Assembly: GCA_002793355.1 (NCBI GenBank) | Contig: PFQB01000079.1 | Span: 1 to 8,564 of the forward strand | Source of the DNA: Candidatus Dojkabacteria bacterium CG_4_10_14_0_2_um_filter_Dojkabacteria_WS6_41_15 | Lineage (GTDB): Bacteria; Patescibacteriota; Dojkabacteria; GCA-002793355 | DNA length: 8,564 nt | Direction of reading: 5' to 3' | Shown here: positions 1 to 6,068 of the stretch, one piece after another | Numbering within the stretch: position 1 is the first letter of the stretch | Layout: each line of letters opens with the position of its first letter | The notes under the pieces: generated by a model | Database searches by the model: none | What the model saw: the letters and a program-made list of their open reading frames with translations, nothing else | What the model was told of the DNA's origin: nothing | Position numbers and translations under genes: made by a program

Positions 1-1
1 G

Positions 2-544
2 ACTGGGAATGATATTGTCTATGCACTTGCGGTGATTGGAGATGAAATATACGCAGGTGGATACTCTAACAGTACTACCTCATGGGAAACGGTAATATTT
101 CAGGGAACAATAAGTGGTACTGAAGGTTTTGTGGTAGAAATCGCTGACGGGGTAATACCAATACTAAACTGGGGGCAATGGCTAGGTGGAACTGGGACGG
201 ATATGGTTTACACCCTAGCAGTCATTGTCGATGAGATTTATGCTGGTGGGTATTCCTCAAATGGTACAAGTTGGGAACCAGTGTCGTTTCAAGGTTCATA
301 CAGTGGTGGTAATGAGGGTTTTGTTGTAGAAATAGCTGACGGGGTAACACCAACGCTAAATTGGGGCCAATGGCTTGGTGGAACAGGGACGGATACAGTG
401 AATGCATTAGCGGTCAACGAAGAGGAAATATACGCAGCTGGGCACTCGTCTTCTCTAACTACTTCTTTAGTAGGCGAAACTATAACGATGCAAGGACTTA
501 AAAATTCAGGTGATGAGGGTTTAACCGTTAAAATTTTCGATGGA
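2..544 (+). repeat. Tandem ~64-residue SBBP-like beta-propeller repeats
   Basis: Three successive units lie within the giant gene, beginning at 2, 191 and 383, with a period of 63-64 codons. The shared core reads LNWGQWLGGTGTD, then a LAV...EIYAGGYS strand, then EGFVVEIADG. This matches the general SBBP pattern (W-x-x-YLGG-x-G-x-D, then A-V-D-x-x-G-N-x-Y-x-x-G) of bacterial seven-bladed propeller proteins. Units 1 and 2 are very similar in DNA as well as protein. Unit 3 has diverged (AAGHSS, EGLTVKIFDG), as expected for the last blade. Further blades should lie left of the window. Confidence 0.8.
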
Positions 545-3500
545 CTGATACTTTCTTCCATAACTCCTTTGTCCTCCACAACAATTAATAGAATAACATC
601 GTCTTCTGACATCACCTTTACAGCGGGTGAAGCTTTGGCAGGAGGTTCAATCACCATAACCCGAACCTCTGGAGCGGATGACGCTAATTCACCACATATT
701 TGTGCATTTCGGGGAACCGCATTAAATGCAGGCGCTCACACAATTGATCTTTCAGATACTACTAATAGCTGTACCTCAAATGTTTCTGATTTAGTCTCTG
801 GCACTACATATACTTTTGTCTTTGAGGGAACTGATACTTTTGGCGACACGGCAGCCCCAATTACCAGAACAGACGTAAGTTATATTGATAATGTTCCACC
901 TGCAGCACCAGGTTTTCCAGACCTGACTGCCGCTTCCGATAGTGGCACATCCGCAACGGATAATATTACCTCTGATACAACCCCAGAGTTTACTATTTCG
1001 TGCGAGACACTAGCTACGGTTACTCTGTACGACAATACAACGGCAATTGGGACAGGAACTTGTGTCGCTTCGACAGTGACCATTACCTCTGCTGTTCTTT
1101 CCGAAGCTGTGCATGCTACTATAAGCGCGAAGCAAACAGATGAAATAGGCAATATTTCGGTTGCCTCGGGTAATCTTTCGATAACGGTAGATAGTACAAT
1201 CCTTTCCCCCGGTATTCCAGATATGACAGAGGATACGGACAGTGCAGAAACAACTGACAATATTACTTCCGATAATACCCCAGATTTCGCCATCTCATGT
1301 GAAAATGGCGCAATCGTTAGTTTATATGATGACGCAAACCTTGTGGGAACAGGGGACTGTGTGGCCTCTACGGTCACAATAACTTCTTCCGTTCTTTCTG
1401 AAGCCGTTCACTCCGCAATGAATGCTATGCAAACCGACATAGCGGGGAATATCTCGATAGCATCAGACGACCTACTGATAAAAATTGATTCAAGTATCCC
1501 GAATGGAACAATTACAATAAATTCTGGAGCCACTATAACTAACAACCCCAATGTAGTGCTTTCCCTTCAGGCGATTGACAATGTAGCGGGTGTTAGCCAC
1601 ATGAATGTATGCGACAACGAAACTTTTCTTGGATGTTCCTACGTAACCTATGAGGCGAATAAGACATTAACATTAGGAGGTTACGACGGAAGCAAAACTC
1701 TATATGTTAAATACAAGGACTATGCTGGAAACGAATCTGATATTTTCTCGTCATCCATCGTGTTGGATACAGTGCCCCCAAAGCTAGCAATTCTTCCTTT
1801 ACTCCCTTCGATTATTACTACTGAAACATTTACGTTTACTGGTTATGCATTTGGTGGAATTGCAGGAGATTATACTGAAACATTATTGACATCAGACAAC
1901 TATAACAATGATGGAGCGAATAAAGTGTGGAATGAGGATGATAATTCATGGCAATATACTTTTACGGACAATTTTAAATTTCCATTTTTTGGCCAGGATT
2001 TTGGATCCGTGCAGGTAAGTTCTAATGGCAGATTATGTTTTATTTCTGGTAGTAACTTAACAACGGGAGGATTAAACGATACAACCTGTGGGCCGTTCAT
2101 TGCTCCGTTTTGGACCGATTTAGGCAAGAGCGATCTAACCAATAAAATATCTATCAAGCAAACTGACGACAGTGTTCACGTGGCTTGGAAAGATTTATTT
2201 ACGAATACTACTCCGAACAGTGGTGTATCGCCAGGTGGTGTTGCTCAAAACTGGAAAGCGGATGAAGATGCCTGGAGCTATTCTTTGCCATTTTCATTCC
2301 CATATTACGGAACAAGTTTTACAAATATAAGGATAAGCCCGAACGGTACGATCTTGTTCGGTGATGCGGGGAATGCTAATTGGTATAAACCTGGTTGGAC
2401 GAGCAAAGCGGCTGCACCGGGGACTTTAATGGCTGCCTCAAGTGGTGTTATTGGAAACGAAATTTATATTACAGGTTCAGTGAACACCAATTGGGATATG
2501 GTTGGAGCCTTATATATCTACAATATCGAGACGGGGGAATGGAGGACGGGACCTTCCATGCCTGTTGCGCATGGTCAAACCATTGGTGGAGTAATGAACG
2601 GGAAGTTCTATGTTTTTGGTGGCAGGACGGGCACATTATCGACAGCGACCAGTGATGTCTATGAATATGATCCAGCTACAGAGTTATGGAATCAAAAAAC
2701 TTCAATGAATTATGCAAGGAAATCACCAGTTGGGGCGGTATACGATGGCAAATTTTATGCGCTTGGTGGATTTGACGAAAATGGAGCCCCACAACTAGAT
2801 ATGGAAGTTTTTGATCCAGTGGCAAACACGTGGACGGTAATGACACCTCCACCCGATATTCAACTAACTGGAGCATCGGCTCAGTTTATTCAGGGGAAAT
2901 TGTATGTTGCTGGGGGAACTACTAGTGGTACTAATCCGTTTTCCGATACACTCTACGTATACGATTTAACAAATGATAATTGGACGGCAGAAACGTCAAT
3001 GCCAAAGAGGCTTGCAGGAGGAGCCACTGCGGTGATGAACGGAAAATTTATGTATATTGGAGGTACGGACGAGAGTTGGGACTCTGTAAATGATATATTT
3101 GTGTTTAATCCGGCTCTCCATACATGGAATAGTGGGCTATCGCTTCCGTTAGAATTGCACCGTACAGTTGCTCAGTCGGTGGGAGGAATTTTATACGTTG
3201 TGGGCGGTCGGGATATTAATTGGGATGCAGTAGACACAACTTATGTTTACCAAGAAGGAACGTCGAGTATCTCAGAGGTGCATGATGTGCCTTATTTAGT
3301 TCCTTTAGGTGCTGATCTGAGAACTGATGGAGGAGGACAGCCAAACGAGGATATTTATGTAGCAAACAACGGTGATAATGTAAGTATTATTTGGAACGCT
3401 GAGGAATCATCTACGGGTAATCCAGTAACCGTAGAGGCTGTTTTGTATTCAAATGGCAAGATAAGGTACAATTACGGTGATCAACCCGTACCTCCGCTTA

Positions 3501-5062
3501 ATACTGGCGCGTTGGTAGGCGTTTCTCGAGGTGATGGCATCCATTATACTGCTTCTGAATATAATACTCGCACAGAAATTGATAACTTGACAAGCAAGAT
3601 TTTCACATACGCTGGATCTCAGTATACGGAAACGAGTGCTACAGTAATCAACGAAGATATCACATTTGATATTGAGGCTGTTCTGCATGTTGACGGAGAC
3701 ATAGGGTTTAATTATGGCGATTCATATAGTTTCGCACAAATTTACAACCATGCGCTACCTGTGATTGGAATATCAAAAGGGGATGGAACAAACTATTTGA
3801 CTTCAGCAATTAGTGGAAGCAAATTTAATACAGTGGTAACGAAATCGGTTCTTTGGGAAGAAAAAGCAGGTTCCTCAATAACTTCTGCTTCGTACAAAAT
3901 TGATGGAGAAGAAGTTAGCAATAGTTGTACTCCTTCTGACGGTGTTTTTGATACATTTAAGGAACTTTTTACCTGTTCCGTTAACCTATCAAACGGAAGT
4001 CATCAGCTTAAAGTGACCTCGGTAGATTCAGCTAACAATTCAGGTGAATTGTTAACGGATTACTTTACTGTTGATACGGTTTCACCAACGGGCAGCATTA
4101 CTATTAATGCTGGCGCACTATTTACCAACAATAAAACGACTACTTTATCCATTTCTGCTACCGATGCTACTACCTCTGTGACCAATATGCTGCTTTCTGA
4201 AGTTGCTGATTTAGCAGGAGCTAGTTGGGAAGCTTATAATACACCCAAAACCTTCACACTAACCGGAGCTGATGGGGAAAAACCCGTATATGTGAAATAC
4301 AAGGATGCAGCGGGCAATGAATCCGAGGTAGTGAGTGATACAATTGTGCTCGACACTACCAAACCAACCGTCAAAATCACTAATCTTGGCCTAATCGATA
4401 ATGTACCAGACAAAACATCTCTCTTCTATTACTTCACCTCGCAGACTCCACATATTAAGGGAACAACAGAAGCAAAGAGTACTGTTCATTTTAAATATGG
4501 TGGTAACGACAACACAACAGATGCAAACAGCTTAGGTAATTACGAAATTGATATTCAAGAACTACCTAGACAATATGTCGAACTTTCGTACTATTCGATT
4601 GACCGAGCAGGCAACAAAAGTGCAACAAGACTGCTTAAACTAATGATTGGTGTAGAGAACTTCCCTGCAGAGTTACAACCAGCAGACGAAACTGCAACCG
4701 AAACAACCCCAACAATTACGCTAACTGATTTGAAACCGCCCACAGATACAATTCAAGTATACTCGATTGAAGTTACTGATCAAAACGGAAACCTTCTTGC
4801 TTATACGACTGTCTTTATCAATGATCAAAAATTTGTAACCGATGCAAAGGGCAAAATCTACCTGGAAAAAATGCCGACTGAAGATGTGAAGATATATGTT
4901 GAGGTAAATGGAGAGAGGGTATCGGCGAGTGTTTTGGGTAACAAGATAATAGCTAACCTGAAATCAGCAGAAAAGAAGAGTAATTCTTCTTGGTATTGGT
5001 GGGTGGTACTGCCTGTAGGTGTTATTGGGGTTGGTTATTGGTTTGCCCGAAGAAGGGCATAG
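2..5062 (+). CDS. Giant multidomain surface protein, 5' end missing (SBBP-like, Ig-like, Kelch, C-terminal anchor)
   Basis: The frame is open from base 2, and the first residues (TGNDIVYALAV) continue a repeat seen further on, so the true start lies upstream of the window. Residue numbers here count the GTG at 32 as 1. Order: SBBP-like propeller repeats (to ~171), a diverged Ig-like region (174-288), two tandem Ig-like domains (289-489), a third Ig-like domain (490-584), a central block with two split 'FPFYG' modules around a Kelch propeller (582-1350), Ig-like domains (1351-1446 and 1447-1540), a carboxypeptidase-regulatory-like domain (1576-1645), and a membrane segment (1654-1671) followed by RRRA. 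All twelve cysteines fall in close pairs, one pair per domain, as expected outside the membrane. The domains suggest adhesion, surface-layer or attachment functions, but no ligand can be inferred. No LPXTG motif or enzyme active site is visible. Surface location is confident; biological role is unknown. Confidence 0.93.
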   Translation, partial: TGNDIVYALAVIGDEIYAGGYSNSTTSWETVIFQGTISGTEGFVVEIADGVIPILNWGQWLGGTGTDMVYTLAVIVDEIYAGGYSSNGTSWEPVSFQGSYSGGNEGFVVEIADGVTPTLNWGQWLGGTGTDTVNALAVNEEEIYAAGHSSSLTTSLVGETITMQGLKNSGDEGLTVKIFDGLILSSITPLSSTTINRITSSSDITFTAGEALAGGSITITRTSGADDANSPHICAFRGTALNAGAHTIDLSDTTNSCTSNVSDLVSGTTYTFVFEGTDTFGDTAAPITRTDVSYIDNVPPAAPGFPDLTAASDSGTSATDNITSDTTPEFTISCETLATVTLYDNTTAIGTGTCVASTVTITSAVLSEAVHATISAKQTDEIGNISVASGNLSITVDSTILSPGIPDMTEDTDSAETTDNITSDNTPDFAISCENGAIVSLYDDANLVGTGDCVASTVTITSSVLSEAVHSAMNAMQTDIAGNISIASDDLLIKIDSSIPNGTITINSGATITNNPNVVLSLQAIDNVAGVSHMNVCDNETFLGCSYVTYEANKTLTLGGYDGSKTLYVKYKDYAGNESDIFSSSIVLDTVPPKLAILPLLPSIITTETFTFTGYAFGGIAGDYTETLLTSDNYNNDGANKVWNEDDNSWQYTFTDNFKFPFFGQDFGSVQVSSNGRLCFISGSNLTTGGLNDTTCGPFIAPFWTDLGKSDLTNKISIKQTDDSVHVAWKDLFTNTTPNSGVSPGGVAQNWKADEDAWSYSLPFSFPYYGTSFTNIRISPNGTILFGDAGNANWYKPGWTSKAAAPGTLMAASSGVIGNEIYITGSVNTNWDMVGALYIYNIETGEWRTGPSMPVAHGQTIGGVMNGKFYVFGGRTGTLSTATSDVYEYDPATELWNQKTSMNYARKSPVGAVYDGKFYALGGFDENGAPQLDMEVFDPVANTWTVMTPPPDIQLTGASAQFIQGKLYVAGGTTSGTNPFSDTLYVYDLTNDNWTAETSMPKRLAGGATAVMNGKFMYIGGTDESWDSVNDIFVFNPALHTWNSGLSLPLELHRTVAQSVGGILYVVGGRDINWDAVDTTYVYQEGTSSISEVHDVPYLVPLGADLRTDGGGQPNEDIYVANNGDNVSIIWNAEESSTGNPVTVEAVLYSNGKIRYNYGDQPVPPLNTGALVGVSRGDGIHYTASEYNTRTEIDNLTSKIFTYAGSQYTETSATVINEDITFDIEAVLHVDGDIGFNYGDSYSFAQIYNHALPVIGISKGDGTNYLTSAISGSKFNTVVTKSVLWEEKAGSSITSASYKIDGEEVSNSCTPSDGVFDTFKELFTCSVNLSNGSHQLKVTSVDSANNSGELLTDYFTVDTVSPTGSITINAGALFTNNKTTTLSISATDATTSVTNMLLSEVADLAGASWEAYNTPKTFTLTGADGEKPVYVKYKDAAGNESEVVSDTIVLDTTKPTVKITNLGLIDNVPDKTSLFYYFTSQTPHIKGTTEAKSTVHFKYGGNDNTTDANSLGNYEIDIQELPRQYVELSYYSIDRAGNKSATRLLKLMIGVENFPAELQPADETATETTPTITLTDLKPPTDTIQVYSIEVTDQNGNLLAYTTVFINDQKFVTDAKGKIYLEKMPTEDVKIYVEVNGERVSASVLGNKIIANLKSAEKKSNSSWYWWVVLPVGVIGVGYWFARRRA
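896..1498 (+). repeat. Two tandem Ig-like domain copies
   Basis: Two adjacent ~100-residue units (896-1201 and 1202-1498) inside the giant gene share TDNITSD-x-TP, I-S-C-E, G-T-G-x-CVASTVTITS and VLSEAVH in the same order. Each has one Cys pair (residues 324/344 and 423/443) that would form an intradomain disulfide. The pattern '...DNITSDTTPEFTISC...' is typical of bacterial Ig-like stalk repeats. High similarity points to recent in-gene duplication. Confidence 0.85.
1499..1783 (+). repeat. Ig-like domain, upstream member of a pair flanking the central block
   Basis: Residues 490-584 begin with GTITINSGATITNN and end with YVKYKDYAGNES and VLDTVPP. The same layout recurs at 4082-4369. The conserved V-K-Y-K-D-x-A-G-N-E-S strand and the closing I-V-L-D-T are characteristic of bacterial Ig-like repeats. 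Cys 527 and 535 form the domain's only cysteine pair. Confidence 0.75.
1877..3859 (+). other. Central block: two split 'FPFYG' modules, apparently nested around a Kelch propeller
   Basis: Inside the giant protein, module A starts at residue ~616 (FPFFGQDFGSVQVSSNGRL, then PFIAPFWTDL, to ~730). Module B starts at ~735 (FPYYGTSFTNIRISPNGTI) but is interrupted at ~785 by the Kelch repeats. It resumes at ~1079 with VPYLVPLGADL, VEAVLYSNGKIRYNYGD and VGVSRGDG. A second C-terminal half follows at ~1196-1276 (IEAVLHVDGDIGFNYGD, IGISKGDG). The counts match two N-halves and two C-halves in the order A-N, B-N, Kelch, B-C, A-C. Similarity between halves is read directly; nesting is inferred. I know the FPFYG/NG/APFWTDL pattern from bacterial secreted proteins but cannot attach a family name. 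Confidence 0.7.
2387..3265 (+). other. Six-bladed Kelch beta-propeller domain
   Basis: Six Kelch units run through residues 786-1078 of the giant protein. Each has the N-G-K-x-Y-x-x-G-G core (GKFYVFGG, GKFYALGG, GKLYVAGG, GKFMYIGG, GILYVVGG; the first is the weaker NEIYITGS), then V-x-x-Y-D-P, then a Trp (W837, W886, W934, W984, W1032). The last unit lacks its Trp strand. A Trp-containing strand (GWTSKAAAP, residues 789-797) precedes the first unit, so the ring probably closes by a velcro in which the N-terminal strand completes the last blade. Kelch propellers usually bind proteins or glycans; the ligand is unknown. Confidence 0.9.
4082..4369 (+). repeat. Ig-like domain, downstream member of the flanking pair
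   Basis: Residues 1351-1446 repeat the pattern of 1499-1783: GSITINAGALFTNN at the start, YVKYKDAAGNES near the end, then IVLDTTKP. Unlike its partner it has no cysteine. The two copies lie about 2.3 kb apart on either side of the central block. Confidence 0.75.
4991..5044 (+). other. C-terminal membrane anchor of the giant protein
   Basis: Residues 1654-1671 (WYWWVVLPVGVIGVGYWF) form an aromatic-flanked hydrophobic helix, followed by ARRRA at the C-terminus. A Lys/Ser-rich stretch (EKKSNSS) precedes it. This is the stop-transfer topology of a surface protein with a short positive cytoplasmic tail. No LPXTG-like sortase motif precedes it, so the protein is probably held by the helix itself. 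Confidence 0.85.
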
Positions 5063-5100
5063 TAAGATACTGGTTTAATCATCACAATTAGTTGCAACCG

Positions 5101-5110
5101 ATTCTAGAAT
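5101..5110. repeat. 10-bp perfect palindrome in the intergenic gap
   Basis: ATTCTAGAAT is its own reverse complement. It sits about 33 bases upstream of the TATAAT box of the next gene, where a regulator or an upstream element could act. It is short and AT-rich, so chance is a real possibility. No rho-independent terminator is visible after the giant gene. Confidence 0.25.
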
Positions 5111-5142
5111 TCAGCCTCAAATTAACTAGAGAGTAAGTAGTG

Positions 5143-5148
5143 TATAAT
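5143..5148 (+). promoter_or_regulatory. -10 box of a leaderless promoter
   Basis: A consensus TATAAT preceded by TG ends 7 bases before the ATG at 5156. Transcription would begin at or within a base of that ATG, leaving no room for a ribosome binding site. No convincing -35 hexamer is seen 16-18 bases upstream. The same arrangement (TGTATAAT, 7 bases, ATG) occurs at 7263-7280. Confidence 0.65.
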
Positions 5149-5155
5149 TTTCATA

Positions 5156-5857
5156 ATGAAAACAAACACGACTGCATTGATATTTGCGAGTATTGTCTTG
5201 ATAACGATTGGGTTCTTTGTAGGGAAATTAACTAGTGACAGTAACGAGGAAGAACCGGTCTTGGATGGCAAAATAGTTACTTCAAGTGAGTCGGCTTCGC
5301 CGATTATACCCACGTGTTCCTACGAAGATCTCTTTACAAAAACTGATTTAGCGAATTCTCGAATGATTACGATGTTCGCAGGATCCTTCTCTCGTGGAGA
5401 TTCTATACAAGCGGTAAATACGAATGGAGATTTCTGCAAGTTCGACTTAACCGACTATATCGACAGTATCGCAGCTTCATTAAGTGACGATTTAAAAGAT
5501 GGTTTTGCCGATTATGTCTACCTACAAGACCAACGCTTTTTGCTTTCACGGCCGACTTCCCTTTGGACAATAGATTTAAAAAGCAACTCAATTGTTAAAG
5601 TATGGGAATTGCCAACACCAATGTACGCCATTTCAATAGCGCAGATGACACCCTTTTACTACGATTATGACTCGGTTGTTGTTTTCCAAACTAAACCAAC
5701 AGGATTAGGGGGAAGTGAGCAGTTGACACAACTCCAAGAGCTTTTGGAACACAGTTGTAGGAGTGTGAATGCAGGATTTTGGTCTTTTTCAACGAAAGAT
5801 ACCAAAGTAAAGAAGATTACCTCAATCAATTCAGTAGATAGTTGCCTTGCTCGGTGA
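5156..5857 (+). CDS. Membrane-anchored extracytoplasmic protein of unknown function
   Basis: A 233-residue protein that I do not recognise. The N-terminus is a signal-anchor: MKTN, a hydrophobic helix at about residues 7-23 (ALIFASIVLITIGFFVG), then a Lys and an acidic Ser/Glu-rich linker (28-50). No signal-peptidase site is obvious, so the ~180-residue domain should stay tethered outside the cell. It has four Cys (54, 94, 201, 230), enough for two disulfides. Residues 118-180 read like beta strands of a propeller blade (LWTIDLKSNSIVKVWELP), but no family motif is seen. The ATG at 5156 is chosen because it starts the hydrophobic segment and follows the TATAAT at the right distance. The giant surface-protein gene precedes it by 93 bases; separate transcription is likely. 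A link to that protein is possible but unproven. Confidence 0.85.
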   Translation: MKTNTTALIFASIVLITIGFFVGKLTSDSNEEEPVLDGKIVTSSESASPIIPTCSYEDLFTKTDLANSRMITMFAGSFSRGDSIQAVNTNGDFCKFDLTDYIDSIAASLSDDLKDGFADYVYLQDQRFLLSRPTSLWTIDLKSNSIVKVWELPTPMYAISIAQMTPFYYDYDSVVVFQTKPTGLGGSEQLTQLQELLEHSCRSVNAGFWSFSTKDTKVKKITSINSVDSCLAR

Positions 5858-5909
5858 GAGAAATAATAAATAACTGGCAATTTGCCAATGAGACACAAAG
5901 AGCAAAGGC
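5844..5909 (+). terminator. Nested inverted repeats over the 3' end of the preceding gene (weak terminator or RNA structure)
   Basis: GCCTTGCTC (5844-5852) can pair with GAGCAAAGGC (5900-5909), leaving one bulged A. Within the loop lies a second, near-perfect inverted repeat, TGGCAA-T-TTGCCA (5875-5887). The outer arm covers the end of the coding region, just before the TGA at 5855-5857. There is no T-tract, so classic rho-independent termination is doubtful; mRNA 3' stabilisation or a protein site are alternatives. Confidence 0.3.
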
Positions 5910-5992
5910 GGACACATTAAGGTGTGGACTTGCTTTCACTCACCCCCTTACAGGTGCGGGACTCCAACCTCCGAACAGATTAATTCGAGCTA

Positions 5993-6024
5993 CAGCGTGT
6001 CAATTCATTGACTCCAGCGTGTCA
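5993..6024 (+). repeat. 10-bp direct repeat around the -35 box of the fic-like gene (candidate operator)
   Basis: CAGCGTGTCA occurs at 5993-6002 and again at 6015-6024. The copies are 22 bases apart start to start, about two helical turns, so they lie on the same DNA face. The first copy is just upstream of the -35 hexamer and the second lies in the -35/-10 spacer. A bound regulator would cover the promoter. The gene it controls encodes a protein with an N-terminal winged helix, so autoregulation is a reasonable inference. Confidence 0.5.
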
Positions 6025-6036
6025 CCGTGATACGAT
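6008..6036 (+). promoter_or_regulatory. Promoter of the fic-like gene
   Basis: TTGACT (6008-6013, five of six consensus bases), a 17-base spacer, then TACGAT (6031-6036) preceded by TG plus one base, which is an extended -10. Transcription would start near 6043, giving a leader of about 26 bases. No Shine-Dalgarno sequence is visible before the ATG at 6069. A second possible -10, TATAAC at 6045-6050, lies closer to the start but has no -35 as good. Confidence 0.6.
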
Positions 6037-6068
6037 AGGATAGGTATAACTTACGCGAAGAATCAGAA

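Noticed and set aside
2..544. Regular ~192-base periodic repeat, considered as a CRISPR or satellite array
   Set aside because: The repeat keeps reading frame, differs mostly at tolerated codon positions, and encodes known propeller strands. It is a protein repeat.
2..5062. Reassignment of TGA to glycine, as in Gracilibacteria and SR1
   Set aside because: The giant gene is Gly-rich yet has no TGA codon in frame, and TGA fits as a stop after 5854.
4970..5062. Sortase-type LPXTG anchor
   Set aside because: No LPXTG or close variant occurs before the hydrophobic helix.
5950..5999. Minus-strand similarity to a tRNA (TAGCTC near one end, GTTGGAGTCCCGC near the other)
   Set aside because: The T-stem and acceptor stem do not pair, the D-stem has no partner, and the distance between the two pieces is too short for an anticodon arm. 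At most it is a decayed fragment.
5842..6030. A 62-codon plus-strand frame starting with TTG, before the fic-like gene, where an antitoxin gene might be expected
   Set aside because: It overlaps the end of the upstream gene, has no ribosome binding site, and its sequence is explained by the structured spacer and the fic promoter. It has no antitoxin-like helix or inhibitory motif, and the Fic protein carries its own inhibitory motif.
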